DNA of 64,000 nt, from contig CP066701.1 of the NCBI GenBank assembly GCA_016756695.1, positions 304,001-368,000 on the forward strand, read 5' to 3'. This DNA is from Heyndrickxia sporothermodurans. Lineage in GTDB: Bacteria; Bacillota; Bacilli; Bacillales; Bacillaceae_C. Shown one piece after another: positions 17,916-28,092 of the stretch. Below the pieces are notes generated by a model, which was given only the letters and a program-made list of their open reading frames with translations, made no database searches and was not told where the DNA came from. The translations under genes were made by a program, and so were the position numbers. The first letter of the stretch is position 1; each line of letters opens with the position of its first letter.

Positions 17916-18309
17916 TCGCCCCTTCCATTTTTTCTTCCTTTTGTCCCAAAAGTTATTTCAGCCATTTCTGGAATGGAATCAAGGGCGACGATAGTCGGGC
18001 GAAGCCTTTACCCTTGAAGGAATGGAAGCAATGGCTATGATCTCAAAAGGACAAAAGGAAACGAAAAAGAATGTAATTTTAAGATAAAGTGAGATTAAGA
18101 GAAATACTGTCCAAAATACGGGGGTTAATCCGATTCGTGATATGACCGAATTATCGATGATTTCCATGGCCGACTGGAATAACTCCGAAATCGAGCATTT
18201 CCATCATTCCTTTCAACAAATTCTCCCTTATTTAAATGCCGAGGGACAAACGATTTATAGAGAAATTATTGAAGAAATGGAGAGGCGCCAACAGTAAACT
18301 TTTTAACCA

Positions 18310-18520
18310 GTGATTCTTAAAATAGGCGGAAAATCTCCGGTTATACTGCAGAATAGAGCTTGGTTTGGGGGATATAAGCGGAAATTTTCCGATTAAGCAA
18401 AGCAAAATTACCCATTTTCACGTTTTTTGAGTAAATAGCCGGAAAACTTCCGTCTATTTTAGCTATTTTCAGTGCTATTATGCTAATTAAGGGAAATTTC
18501 TCCGCTTATTTTCAAACTCG
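18310..18520. repeat. 52-bp repeat array 3 (4 divergent copies)
   Basis: Four GGAAA-centred palindromes, GGCGGAAAATCTCCGG, AGCGGAAATTTTCCG, GCCGGAAAACTTCCG and GGGAAATTTCTCCGC, whose GGAAA cores start at 18328, 18380, 18441 and 18492. Spacings are 52, 61 and 51. Sequence between the palindromes is poorly conserved. It lies between the end of the split small gene and gltC, which converge. The rest of 18521-18650 shows no gene. Confidence 0.65.
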
Positions 18521-18650
18521 TTTTAGCATCTAATAAGGCTAAAGAAAAATAAGCACCTCACAAGCACCCCGTTAGATTTCTACTTGTTTGTTTTTTAACA
18601 AAAAAACGAGGAGGCCCTTCGCCAGTCCTGCGAAAAGGAAAAACCAAACC

Positions 18651-19565
18651 TCAATAATCAAACATCTGAAAACGATATAAACGATCATAAAAGGATTTTA
18701 AAAACTGATAGAGGAGCTTTTCCGACGGAGCAAGCTCCCTATTTTTTGGTGTAATCACTCCTACTGTTCGAATAAAGCTTGGATCATCCACTTCAACTGT
18801 CCGAATATCCTTTGGGATATTGTACGAAAAGGCAAGTTCAGGGAGTATCGCAATTCCAACTCCGGCAGCAACTAACCCTTTTATCGTATCCACATCCTCC
18901 CCCTCGAAGGCTATGATCGGTTCAAACCCGGCTTGCGTACACGCTTTTTCAATCGTTTCCCGAATAAATGATTCCTTCCGAAACGTAACAAACCTTTCCC
19001 CTTGGAGCTGATTGATCTTTATCGTCTTTTCAGCACTTAAAGGATGATTTTCAGGTAATAACACGAGCATTTTTTCAGTAAAAAAGATATCTCCTTTTAC
19101 AATTGAATGATCCGTTAACACCGGGGCAACAAAAGCCATATCAATATCCCCTCTTTCAATTTGTTCCACCAAATAAGAGGGTGTCCCTTGGTTAAAGTGA
19201 AAATGCAAATGAGGGTGGCCCTCCCGAAATTGCGAAAACATCATTGCAAAAGTACTAACAGATAAACCTGATGAAAAACCAAGATGGATAATCCCCGTTT
19301 CCGGATTCAAATATTCTTCTACTTTTTCCTTCGCTTTATCAATTTCTAAAACAATTCTCTCTGCATATTTCAAAAACACCTTTCCAATATGCGTTAATTT
19401 CACATTACGGCCTTCTCGAATAAAAAGGGGTGTTTTTAACTCCGCTTCCAATAAAGATATTTGTCTGCTTATAGCCGATTGCGCAACATGGAGGCTTTCT
19501 GCTGCTTTCGTTACATGCTCACGTTTTGCCACCTCGATAAAATAAAAAATTTGACGTAATTCCAC
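18651..19565 (-). CDS. gltC: LysR-type regulator GltC
   Basis: Transcriptional activator of the glutamate synthase operon, 304 residues. The N-terminal winged HTH has MELRQIFYFIEVAKREHVTK and QSAISRQISLLE; the C-terminal domain is a periplasmic-binding-like effector fold. It is transcribed divergently from gltA, with a LysR-type dyad between them. In B. subtilis GltC activates gltAB in response to 2-oxoglutarate and represses itself, and RocG modulates it. Start ATG at 19565. Confidence 0.9.
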   Translation of the reverse strand: MELRQIFYFIEVAKREHVTKAAESLHVAQSAISRQISLLEAELKTPLFIREGRNVKLTHIGKVFLKYAERIVLEIDKAKEKVEEYLNPETGIIHLGFSSGLSVSTFAMMFSQFREGHPHLHFHFNQGTPSYLVEQIERGDIDMAFVAPVLTDHSIVKGDIFFTEKMLVLLPENHPLSAEKTIKINQLQGERFVTFRKESFIRETIEKACTQAGFEPIIAFEGEDVDTIKGLVAAGVGIAILPELAFSYNIPKDIRTVEVDDPSFIRTVGVITPKNRELAPSEKLLYQFLKSFYDRLYRFQMFDY

Positions 19566-19580
19566 TCAAATTTCCCACCA

Positions 19581-19595
19581 ATCTATTTTTGAGAT
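19581..19595. promoter_or_regulatory. Candidate GltC-binding box
   Basis: ATCTATTTTTGAGAT, an ATCT-N7-AGAT dyad with the T-N11-A pattern of LysR sites, centred about 20 bp from gltC and 107 bp from gltA. It closely resembles the B. subtilis GltC Box I as I remember it. Confidence 0.65.
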
Positions 19596-19695
19596 TAATT
19601 CATTCTTAATAATATATTGTAAAGATGAATTGAAATAAAGTAAAATTTTTTATTATCGAACTATTCGGATATATAAATGAAAGGAATGATAACGA

Positions 19696-22600
19696 ATGAC
19701 TTTAGCGAACAATCAATCGTATAGCGAAGGTCTTTACCGCCAGGAGTTTGAGCATGATGCATGTGGTATTGGCTTTTACGCAGATATAAAGGGCCGTCCT
19801 TCCCACGATATCATTGCATCCTCCCTAATCATGCTGCAAAGATTAGATCACCGAGCAGGAAAAAGCAGTGATAATCAAACGAGTGATGGAGCCGGAATTT
19901 TAATGCAAATACCACATGAATTTTTCAAGGAAGTTTGTTCATTTCAATTACCTGAAAAAGGTGAGTATGCTGTATCAATGACATTTCTCCCGCAGGATCA
20001 AGCGCTTCAAAACCAAATCATTGCTGATTTCCAATCGGAAGCCTCTCGTTTACATCTTTCTTTTATAGGAGAACGTAGAGTTCCAGTTTCCCCTGAAGTT
20101 TTAGGAGAAATTGCAGCATCTACTCAACCTCACATCACTCAATTTTTTTTAAAAAAGGCAAAGGGTATGAATGAAGAACAATTTTTAACTGCACTTTATG
20201 TATTAAGAAGACAGCTAGAAAAAAAATACGATAACCAATTATATATTTCTAGTTTATCAAATCAAACTATTGTCTATAAAGGATTGCTTTCTGCCGAACA
20301 ATTATCTTCATTTTATACTGATTTATCAAATCAGAAGTTTGCTTCGGCACTTGCCCTTGTCCATTCACGATTTAGTACAAACACCTTTCCGAGCTGGGAA
20401 AGAGCACATCCAAACCGAATGATTGCTCATAATGGAGAAATCAATACGATTAAGGGCAATATGAATTCTTTTAACGCAAAAATCTCATCATTTTCAAATG
20501 AATTAGATCAAATGGACCTAGAGTCACTTTTACCGATTATTCAACCGGACGGCAGTGATTCTGCCATGTTTGATAATGTATTAGAATTTTTAACTTTGAA
20601 TCAAGTCTCTCTTCCTCAAGCAATCATGATGATGATTCCTGAACCGTGGGAAAGCAATGAGGAAATGTCTCCTTATTTAAAAAGCTTTTATGAATATCAC
20701 AGTCTTTCCATGGAACCCTGGGATGGACCGATGGCATTAGGGTTCTCAAACGGCAAACAAATCGGGGCAATTTTAGATCGAAACGGCTTACGTCCCGGTC
20801 GCTACTATCTTACGCATGACGATCGAGTTATCTTTTCTTCCGAGGTCGGTGTGATTGATATTAGTGATGATCAAATTAAAGAAAAAAGGCATTTAAAGCC
20901 CGGAGAATTATTATTCATCGATACAGAACAAGGTCGATTAATACCAAATGATGAGTTAAAAGCATTGATCAGTAATGAACAAGCTTATCGGCACTATTTA
21001 AAAGAGAACGTTATAACAGTGAAAGATCATGTATCATTATCTTTACATTATGATCACAAGCGGTTGATTTTTCTGCAAAAAACATTCGGCTATACGTATG
21101 AAGAAGTAATGAAAATGATTCAGCCAATGGCAATTGATATGAAAGAGCCGACCGGTTCAATGGGGATGGATACCCCGCTTGCCGTTCTTTCGGAGAGACC
21201 ACAGCTTCTTTTTCATTATTTTAAGCAAAGTTTTTCACAGGTTACAAATCCACCAATTGACGCCCTTAGGGAAGAATGTGTGATTTCAACCGTCACTTGG
21301 TTAGGTCCGCAAATTAAATTGCTTGGAGAAAAATCAACAGATCAACAGCATGTAAAGCTTTCACATCCATTTATAGAGACGTCAACTTTACATGCGATTA
21401 AAAATACACCATTACAAACTCAAGAATTAGATATGCTTTTTTCCCTTGATGAGGGAATCGAAACAGCCTTACAACATCTTTGTGATCAAGCATTGACAGC
21501 TATAAACGAAGGAATTGTGATATTAATTTTATCCGATAAACGGGCGGATCATGAACAACTCCCTATTCCTTCACTATTAGCAACCTCTTGCCTTCATAAT
21601 TTTCTAATTCGGAATGGCTTGAGAACAAAAGCAAGTATGATCATTGATTCCGGTGAGCCGAGAGATCCACATCATATGGCAATGCTCTTAGGTTATGGCG
21701 CAGATGCATTACATCCTTATTTAGCCTATGAAACCATTAAACAATTAATTATTGAAAAACATATACAACTTCCTTTTAAACAAGCATTGCAAAATTATAT
21801 ACATGCCTTGACCAATGGGGTTGTGAAAATCATGTCAAAAGTCGGCATCTCCTCCATTCAAAGCTATCGAGGAGCACAAACCTTTGAAGCACTTGGAATT
21901 TCTGAAGAGGCAATCAATAAATACTTCCCGGGCACAGTTTCACAATTAGATGGAATTGGACTAACTGAAATGACGAGAGAAATCGTGATGAGACATGAGA
22001 AAGCAATCACGGAAATGTCTTCTCATGACCAAACACTTGATTCAGGTAGCGAATTACAGTGGCGAAGTGAAGGGGAGCATCATCAGTTTAACCCTCTTTC
22101 GATTCATACACTGCAACGTGCGGCGAGAACGAATGATAAAGCTGTTTATAAAAAATTCGTAGATATGCATCATAATGGGCCTTTTACTACAATCCGTAGC
22201 CTATTAAATGTAAAAAGCAATCGTCCTCCAATCTCGATTGACGAGGTGGAGCCAATTGAGTCAATCTTTAAACGGTTTAAAACGGGTGCAATGTCGTATG
22301 GCTCACTAAGCAAGGAAGCACATGAGGCACTCGCCATCGCGATGAATCGAATTGGCGGTAAAAGCAATAGCGGCGAGGGTGGCGAGGAAATTGAGCGCTC
22401 ACAAGAAGGTAATTTAAGAAGAAGTGCGATAAAACAAGTAGCATCAGGACGATTCGGGGTCACTAGCTTCTATTTATCTGAAGCAGAAGAAATTCAAATC
22501 AAAATGGCCCAAGGCGCAAAACCTGGTGAAGGTGGACAATTACCCGGCAGTAAAGTTTACCCTTGGATAGCAGAAGTTAGAGGGTCTACACCGGGAGTTG

Positions 22601-24243
22601 GACTCATCTCCCCTCCTCCACATCATGATATTTATTCAATTGAAGATCTCGCACAATTGATTTTCGATTTAAAAAGTGCGAATCCGAATGCGCGAATTAG
22701 TGTCAAATTAGTCGCCAAAGCTGGTGTAGGCACAATTGCTGCCGGAGTTGCGAAAGGTCTGGCAGATACGATTTTAATTAGTGGACATGATGGCGGCACA
22801 GGGGCATCCCCGAAAACGAGTATTAAGCATACGGGAATTCCATGGGAAATCGGACTTGCTGAAACCCATCAAACCCTTTTATTAAACGGGCTACGCAATC
22901 GTGTGAAACTAGAAGCCGACGGAAAGCTAATGACTGGGAAAGACGTTATTATTGCTGCCTGTTTAGGTGCCGAAGAATTTGGATTTGCGACCGCACCTTT
23001 AGTCGTTCTCGGCTGTTTAATGATGCGTGCCTGCCATTTGGACACCTGCCCTGTTGGCATTGCGACACAAAACCCGAAGCTTCGTGAAAAATTTATGGGA
23101 AGTCCCGATCATATCGTTAACTATATGACTTTTATCGCCGAAGAAGTTCGTGAAATTTTAGCTGAAAATGGCTATCGAACTTTAGATGAAATAGTCGGTC
23201 AAACACAATTACTCCAACCAAGATCGGACATAAACAATCATTGGAAAGCGAAAACGTTAAATTTATCGAAGCTTTTATTCAAATTTTCAGACACACACGT
23301 ATGCTCGGAAAAACAAAATCATCAATTAGAAAAAAGATTGGATCAGCATACATTGATCCCACTATTAAAGCAATATGTGGATCATGCACAATCTGTGAAA
23401 CGCAGCTTCGAAATTAAAAATACGGATCGGGCTGTCGGCACGTTGCTCGGGCATTATGTAACGAAAAAATACGGTCCAAATGGATTGCCACACGATTTAA
23501 TCAAACTTACATTTACCGGTTCTGCTGGACAAAGTTTTGGCGCCTTTCTTCCAAAAGGCTTAACCTTCACATTAGTCGGCGATGCCAATGATTACGTCGG
23601 GAAAGGCTTATCCGGCGGAACATTAATTATTAAACCAAATGATCTCTGGAATTATGACGGTGATCAAGCCATCATTGGAAATACGACCTTTTTCGGCGCT
23701 ACTTCTGGAGAAGCCTTTATTAACGGGACAGCTGGACAACGATTTTGTGTGCGTAACAGTGGCGTTAGTGCTGTAGTTGAAGGTGTCGGCGACCACGGCT
23801 GTGAGTATATGACTGGCGGGAAGGCGATCATTTTAGGCTCAATCGGAAAAAACTTTGGAGCAGGAATGTCAGGTGGAGTTGCCTATATCTATTCCATGCC
23901 GGTCAACCACGAAGAGATTATGAAGAATATTAACTTTGAAATGATTAATATTGAAAATACGTTATCAAATGACGAAAAAATTGACATCTATCAAATGATA
24001 CACAAGCATTATTTATTTACAGGCAGTAAAAAAGCGAAAGGAATATTAAAGAACTGGAATAAAGTAAATAATTATTTCCTTAAAATCATTCCAAATGAGT
24101 ATAAAAATATGATTGATTTAATCGATCAGCTAGAAAAACAAGGTATGCGTAATAAAGACGCATCATTAACAGCCTTCCAGCTCAAAAAAGAAGGCAAAAC
24201 GATTGAATCAGTTACTAGCCCTACAATGGGAATATCACTTTAG
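19696..24243 (+). CDS. gltA: Glutamate synthase large subunit
   Basis: NADPH-GOGAT alpha subunit of 1515 residues, converting glutamine plus 2-oxoglutarate to two glutamates. The class II glutaminase domain starts at C23 (EHDACGIGF) after a short propeptide that is normally removed. The central domain and FMN barrel (ISGHDGGTGASPKTS) follow. The 3Fe-4S cluster motif is CHLDTCPVGIATQ. The C-terminal GXGXG beta-helix has several Gly-rich repeats. Start ATG 19696 behind AAAGGAATGATAACG. Cotranscribed with gltB 15 bp downstream and controlled by divergent gltC. Confidence 0.95.
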   Translation: MTLANNQSYSEGLYRQEFEHDACGIGFYADIKGRPSHDIIASSLIMLQRLDHRAGKSSDNQTSDGAGILMQIPHEFFKEVCSFQLPEKGEYAVSMTFLPQDQALQNQIIADFQSEASRLHLSFIGERRVPVSPEVLGEIAASTQPHITQFFLKKAKGMNEEQFLTALYVLRRQLEKKYDNQLYISSLSNQTIVYKGLLSAEQLSSFYTDLSNQKFASALALVHSRFSTNTFPSWERAHPNRMIAHNGEINTIKGNMNSFNAKISSFSNELDQMDLESLLPIIQPDGSDSAMFDNVLEFLTLNQVSLPQAIMMMIPEPWESNEEMSPYLKSFYEYHSLSMEPWDGPMALGFSNGKQIGAILDRNGLRPGRYYLTHDDRVIFSSEVGVIDISDDQIKEKRHLKPGELLFIDTEQGRLIPNDELKALISNEQAYRHYLKENVITVKDHVSLSLHYDHKRLIFLQKTFGYTYEEVMKMIQPMAIDMKEPTGSMGMDTPLAVLSERPQLLFHYFKQSFSQVTNPPIDALREECVISTVTWLGPQIKLLGEKSTDQQHVKLSHPFIETSTLHAIKNTPLQTQELDMLFSLDEGIETALQHLCDQALTAINEGIVILILSDKRADHEQLPIPSLLATSCLHNFLIRNGLRTKASMIIDSGEPRDPHHMAMLLGYGADALHPYLAYETIKQLIIEKHIQLPFKQALQNYIHALTNGVVKIMSKVGISSIQSYRGAQTFEALGISEEAINKYFPGTVSQLDGIGLTEMTREIVMRHEKAITEMSSHDQTLDSGSELQWRSEGEHHQFNPLSIHTLQRAARTNDKAVYKKFVDMHHNGPFTTIRSLLNVKSNRPPISIDEVEPIESIFKRFKTGAMSYGSLSKEAHEALAIAMNRIGGKSNSGEGGEEIERSQEGNLRRSAIKQVASGRFGVTSFYLSEAEEIQIKMAQGAKPGEGGQLPGSKVYPWIAEVRGSTPGVGLISPPPHHDIYSIEDLAQLIFDLKSANPNARISVKLVAKAGVGTIAAGVAKGLADTILISGHDGGTGASPKTSIKHTGIPWEIGLAETHQTLLLNGLRNRVKLEADGKLMTGKDVIIAACLGAEEFGFATAPLVVLGCLMMRACHLDTCPVGIATQNPKLREKFMGSPDHIVNYMTFIAEEVREILAENGYRTLDEIVGQTQLLQPRSDINNHWKAKTLNLSKLLFKFSDTHVCSEKQNHQLEKRLDQHTLIPLLKQYVDHAQSVKRSFEIKNTDRAVGTLLGHYVTKKYGPNGLPHDLIKLTFTGSAGQSFGAFLPKGLTFTLVGDANDYVGKGLSGGTLIIKPNDLWNYDGDQAIIGNTTFFGATSGEAFINGTAGQRFCVRNSGVSAVVEGVGDHGCEYMTGGKAIILGSIGKNFGAGMSGGVAYIYSMPVNHEEIMKNINFEMINIENTLSNDEKIDIYQMIHKHYLFTGSKKAKGILKNWNKVNNYFLKIIPNEYKNMIDLIDQLEKQGMRNKDASLTAFQLKKEGKTIESVTSPTMGISL

Positions 24244-24258
24244 AAAAGGAGTGAGAGA

Positions 24259-25701
24259 ATGGCTACTTCTACAGAATTTATCGATATTAAGAGGGCGAAA
24301 CCATTAGAAGTCGATCCCGCAAAACGCGTGAAGGATTGGAACGAATATCAAAAACCTTTTTCCGAAAAAAAGATTAAACAACAGGCATCCCGTTGTATGG
24401 ATTGCGGCACACCTTTTTGCCAAATTGGCCTGAACATCAATTCAAGTACGAGCGGATGCCCTTTATATAATCTAATTCCTGAATGGAACGCATTAGTCCA
24501 GCAAGGAAAATGGTACGAAGCATACTTGCGCTTAGCGAAAACAAACAATTTCCCTGAGTTTACCGCTAGAGCATGTCCTGCACCTTGTGAAGGTTCATGC
24601 ACGGCGGGAATTCCGAGTGACCCTGTTACAATTAAAAGTATCGAAAAAGCCATTATCGACCGCGCCTTTTCAGAAGGTTGGGTCAAACCGCGAATCCCGC
24701 GCAAAAAAACCGGGCTAAAAATAGCGATTATCGGTTCCGGTCCTGCAGGATTAACTGCGGCAGATGATCTTAATCAATTAGGACATTCCGTTACCGTTTT
24801 TGAGCGTGAGGACCGTTTTGGCGGTCTGCTCATGTATGGGATTCCTAATATGAAAATTGATAAATCACATGTTCAAAGAAGAATTGATTTATTAAAAGAG
24901 GAAGGTATTGAGTTTCGAGCGAATGTCAATGTTGGCGTCGATCTTTCATTAGAAGAACTGCAATCATCTTTCGATTCAGTTTTACTATGCATCGGTGCTG
25001 AAAAGCCGCGGGAGCTTACGATTGAAGGTCGGCAATTAAAAGGAATATATCCTGCTATGGAGTATTTAACTGCGAGCACGAAGCATTATTTGCAATCATC
25101 AAGTGAACCGGACATTACAGCAAAAGATAAACGTGTCATTGTCATCGGCGGAGGTGATACTGGTGCCGATTGTGTCGCTACTGCCCTTCGTCAAGGATGC
25201 AAAAGTGTCATTCAGTTCGGAAAACATGGGAAGTTACCTTTGCGAAGACAAAAGGATAATCCATGGCCAGAAAACCCTCATGTATTTTCACTCGATTATG
25301 CCTATGAAGAAGCTGTTCATCTTTTTGGTGAAGATCCAAGACAATACTATATTCAAACCCAATCCTTTATTGGGAATGAAAACGGAGAAGTAAAAGGCTT
25401 AAATACGACTTATTTTAATCAGGATGATCAAGAAACACGCTATTGGGAAGCCGATCTTGTTCTCATTGCCATTGGTTTTGAAGGGGTAAAAGATGAATAT
25501 TTCCAAACAATCAATCGTTCGAACAACCGAATCTCCACTACAACTAATAGTTATCAAACAAATCTTGAAGGAGTGTACGTTGCAGGTGATGCCCGAAGAG
25601 GCCAAAGTTTGATTGTTTGGGCTATTCAAGAAGGTAAGAAAGCGGCATTAGAGATTGATCATTTTTTAAAAGCAAAAAAAATAACTAGCGAACAGTGTTG
25701 A
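24259..25701 (+). CDS. gltB: Glutamate synthase small subunit
   Basis: NADPH-GOGAT beta subunit, 480 residues; passes electrons from NADPH through FAD and 4Fe-4S clusters to the large subunit. N-terminal cysteines CMDCGTPFC and CPAPCEGSC bind the clusters. The FAD site is IIGSGPAGLTAADDL and the NADPH site is VIVIGGGDTGADC. A C-terminal GDARRGQSLIVWAI closes the FAD domain. Start ATG 24259 behind AAAGGAGTGAGAGA. It ends in a hairpin shared with mutY. Confidence 0.95.
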   Translation: MATSTEFIDIKRAKPLEVDPAKRVKDWNEYQKPFSEKKIKQQASRCMDCGTPFCQIGLNINSSTSGCPLYNLIPEWNALVQQGKWYEAYLRLAKTNNFPEFTARACPAPCEGSCTAGIPSDPVTIKSIEKAIIDRAFSEGWVKPRIPRKKTGLKIAIIGSGPAGLTAADDLNQLGHSVTVFEREDRFGGLLMYGIPNMKIDKSHVQRRIDLLKEEGIEFRANVNVGVDLSLEELQSSFDSVLLCIGAEKPRELTIEGRQLKGIYPAMEYLTASTKHYLQSSSEPDITAKDKRVIVIGGGDTGADCVATALRQGCKSVIQFGKHGKLPLRRQKDNPWPENPHVFSLDYAYEEAVHLFGEDPRQYYIQTQSFIGNENGEVKGLNTTYFNQDDQETRYWEADLVLIAIGFEGVKDEYFQTINRSNNRISTTTNSYQTNLEGVYVAGDARRGQSLIVWAIQEGKKAALEIDHFLKAKKITSEQC

Positions 25702-25717
25702 TAACTGTTTGCTAGTT
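25683..25717. terminator. Hairpin overlapping the ends of gltB and mutY
   Basis: AACTAGCGAACAGT / AACTGTTTGCTAGTT stem. It covers the gltB stop codon (25699-25701) and the mutY stop (25712-25714), so the convergent genes share one terminator that is partly coding. T-runs are short. Confidence 0.6.
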
Positions 25718-26806
25718 GTCTTTAACAGACTCTAAATAAGCTTTCCACATTTTTTGATAAGAAACCGGAAAAGCATAGTTTGTCAGCTCCTCGGTGGTCA
25801 CTAATTTCATGTTCCCTTCTTCTTTCACCTCATTCTCTATCGTTCCAGAATAAGCTTCAATATCCCAAGTTAAATGGGAAAAAACATGCGGAATCGAAGT
25901 AAACGATGTCTTATCTAATTGAATGTGAAGATCATATTCATGTCGCAAAAAATCTCGCAGAATATCTTTCGGTTTTAAAAGCTTACTTTTTTCCACTGTA
26001 GGGAACTCCCATAGATTAGCTAGCAGTCCTTGTTCAGGGCGTTTGTGAATTAAGAACCGACCGTCATGATCTTTTAGCACCGCTGCAATCAATTCTACAT
26101 GGCGGGTGCTTTTTTTCTTTGTTTTAACAGGAAGCTGATCCTGTACCCCCTCGTGAAACGCCTGGCAATGCTCTCTCACTGGACAAAGCAGGCAGGACGG
26201 GGATGTCGGTGTACAGATTAATGCGCCAAGTTCCATTAATGCTTGGTTGAAATACGATGGATTATCATGAGAAATAATCGTTCTGACCGCTTCTTCAAAC
26301 ACCTTACGTGAAGATGCTTTTGCGATATCTTCCCATATCAATAAAATCCTTGATAAAACCCTCATAACATTTCCATCAACCGCAGGTTCTGGAACACCAT
26401 ATGCAATACTTAAAATCGCACCAGCAGTATAAGGACCTACCCCTTTTAACTTTTTGATTTCCTCAGGTGTATTCGGTACAACTCCGCCATAAGATTCATG
26501 TACTTCTCTTACTGCTGCCTGTAAATTTCGAACACGTGAATAGTATCCAAGCCCTTCCCAAGCTTTTAAGACACTTTCTTCATCTGCTTCGGCTAGCTTT
26601 TTGATTGTCGGGAAGTTTTCAATAAACCGATTGAAATATGGGATAACGGTATCCACCCTCGTTTGCTGAAGCATAATTTCCGATACCCATACTTTATATG
26701 GGTCCTGATCTTTTCTCCATGGAAGATCTCTTTGTTCATTCGTAAACCAATGAAGTAAATCATTTTGAAATTGCATTATATTTAAATGTTCAATATTACT
26801 TGACAT
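25712..26806 (-). CDS. mutY: A/G-specific adenine DNA glycosylase MutY
   Basis: Removes adenine mispaired with 8-oxoguanine, in base-excision repair. The 364-residue protein has the helix-hairpin-helix [18 protein letters not shown], followed by the catalytic Asp in [10 protein letters not shown]. The 4Fe-4S cysteines are C-X6-C-X2-C-X5-C in [17 protein letters not shown]. The C-terminal NUDIX-like domain (from about residue 230) recognises 8-oxoG. The ATG at 26806 behind TTTTGGAGGATTAT is preferred over a TTG four codons upstream. Neighbour yfhP matches B. subtilis order; gltABC is inserted between it and fabL. Confidence 0.93.
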   Translation of the reverse strand: MSSNIEHLNIMQFQNDLLHWFTNEQRDLPWRKDQDPYKVWVSEIMLQQTRVDTVIPYFNRFIENFPTIKKLAEADEESVLKAWEGLGYYSRVRNLQAAVREVHESYGGVVPNTPEEIKKLKGVGPYTAGAILSIAYGVPEPAVDGNVMRVLSRILLIWEDIAKASSRKVFEEAVRTIISHDNPSYFNQALMELGALICTPTSPSCLLCPVREHCQAFHEGVQDQLPVKTKKKSTRHVELIAAVLKDHDGRFLIHKRPEQGLLANLWEFPTVEKSKLLKPKDILRDFLRHEYDLHIQLDKTSFTSIPHVFSHLTWDIEAYSGTIENEVKEEGNMKLVTTEELTNYAFPVSYQKMWKAYLESVKDN

Positions 26807-27065
26807 ATAATCCTCCAAAATCGCTGAGTGCTTGACCTAATTATATAACTGCAAAGATAAGAGTTATTTCTATTCGAAATGGGGAAAGTAAATAATATAA
26901 TCTATTCCTATCCATTAGGTACTCATTCATATTAAAATTACATTACAGATCGTCTATTTTACAGAATGTCCATTGCAAATCGATCATTTTTACCATATCA
27001 TGTTTACAAAAATCCGCAAGTAATTAATATGACTAAGCTAGACAAAATAAGGAGGAAATCCCGTT

Positions 27066-28046
27066 TTGGATACTGGAACACACCTTGTCATGGGGTTTGC
27101 CCTTGGTGGTCTAGCCACCTTGGACCCTGTAGTTGCCGACAATACGATTAATTCACATAGTGTACTACTTGCAACCATTATTGGTTCGCAAATACCTGAT
27201 ATAGATACATTTTTAAAATTTCGAAACAATGCGGTTTATATAAGAAATCATCGAGGTGCGACACATTCGATTCCCGCTGTTATATTATGGCCGTTATTGA
27301 TAACAGCCTGTGCCGCTTTATTTTTTCCGGGGACGAACTTATTGCATTTATGGTTATGGACTTTCCTTGCTGTGTTTCTTCATGTATTCGTTGATATTTT
27401 CAATGCTTATGGAACTCAAGCGGTACGTCCGTTTTCTTCAAAATGGGTGGCTTTAGGGATTATTAATACGTTTGATCCGTTTATCTTCATCATTCACGTC
27501 ATCGGTCTTATCATTTGGGCTATTGGAGCAAATCCCGGTACAACGTTTATTATCATCTATGCCATTGTTATCTGTTATTATTTATGCCGCTTCGCTGAGC
27601 AATGGGCCGTTAAAAAAGCAGTTTTAAAAATTGTTCCAAATGCAGAAAAAGTTATTATCGCACCAACTATAAGGTATTTTAAATGGCGAATTGTTGCCAT
27701 TACCGATAAGCGCCTATTCGTTGCGAAGGCATACAAACGTGAAATAACGATTCTCGATGAGTACGACCGCGTTCCAATTCCGGAAAACGAAGTCATTAAC
27801 AGGGCAAAAAAAGACAAAAATATCGCTGCCTTTTTATCCTTTTCCCCTATTTTCCGTTGGGAGTTGGAGGAGCTTGAAAATGGATATGAAGTCCGTTTCA
27901 TCGATCTACGCTATCGCAGCAAAGGACATTATCCCTTCGTCGCCATCGTTCAAATGGATGAAGATTTAGTTATTAAAGGTTCATATACCGGATGGATTTA
28001 TAATAAAGAAAAGCTTAGAAAGAAATTAGATGTTGCTCCGAGGTAG
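27066..28046 (+). CDS. yfhP: YfhP, DUF457 membrane-bound metal-dependent hydrolase
   Basis: A 326-residue membrane protein of the YdjM/LexA-regulated hydrolase family. It begins MDTGTHLVMGFALGG with the first metal-type His, then DIDTFL and RGATHSIPAV supply further Asp/His ligands. Three to four hydrophobic helices occur between residues 70 and 180; a soluble C-terminal domain follows. The start is a TTG at 27066 behind AAGGAGGAAATCCCGTT. B. subtilis yfhP lies next to mutY, as here. The substrate is not known. Confidence 0.85.
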   Translation: MDTGTHLVMGFALGGLATLDPVVADNTINSHSVLLATIIGSQIPDIDTFLKFRNNAVYIRNHRGATHSIPAVILWPLLITACAALFFPGTNLLHLWLWTFLAVFLHVFVDIFNAYGTQAVRPFSSKWVALGIINTFDPFIFIIHVIGLIIWAIGANPGTTFIIIYAIVICYYLCRFAEQWAVKKAVLKIVPNAEKVIIAPTIRYFKWRIVAITDKRLFVAKAYKREITILDEYDRVPIPENEVINRAKKDKNIAAFLSFSPIFRWELEELENGYEVRFIDLRYRSKGHYPFVAIVQMDEDLVIKGSYTGWIYNKEKLRKKLDVAPR

Positions 28047-28092
28047 TTATATTGGTATTCGTGCACGAGGATCGCAGAAAGGCGAGAACGGT

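Larger units (their letters stand above)
16615..18127 (+). mobile_element. IS3-family insertion sequence
   Basis: About 1.5 kb carrying orfA and orfB. Imperfect terminal inverted repeats: left end TAGCCCCTAAATGAACTTGGACAGTA in outline (TAGCCCC ... TTGGACAGTA) and, on the opposite strand at the right end, TAACCCCCG ... TTGGACAGTA. The boundaries also follow from the interrupted reading frame outside. No convincing target duplication was seen, so either the ends are off by a few bases or the duplication has mutated. Confidence 0.82.
16597..18297 (+). pseudogene. Small gene (probably yfhS) split by an IS3 element
   Basis: The 5' piece is an ATG (16597) behind AAGGAGGTGGCACTTC encoding MPVIPL, after which the IS begins. 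The 3' piece (18127-18297) is open to a TAA and encodes NPIRDMTELSMISMADWN through to IIEEMERRQQ. Joining the two pieces exactly at the insertion keeps one frame and gives a protein of about 63 residues, helical and charged. In B. subtilis the small sporulation gene yfhS lies between mutY and fabL, so this is probably its homologue. That identity is from position, not sequence. The gene is inactivated. Confidence 0.65.
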
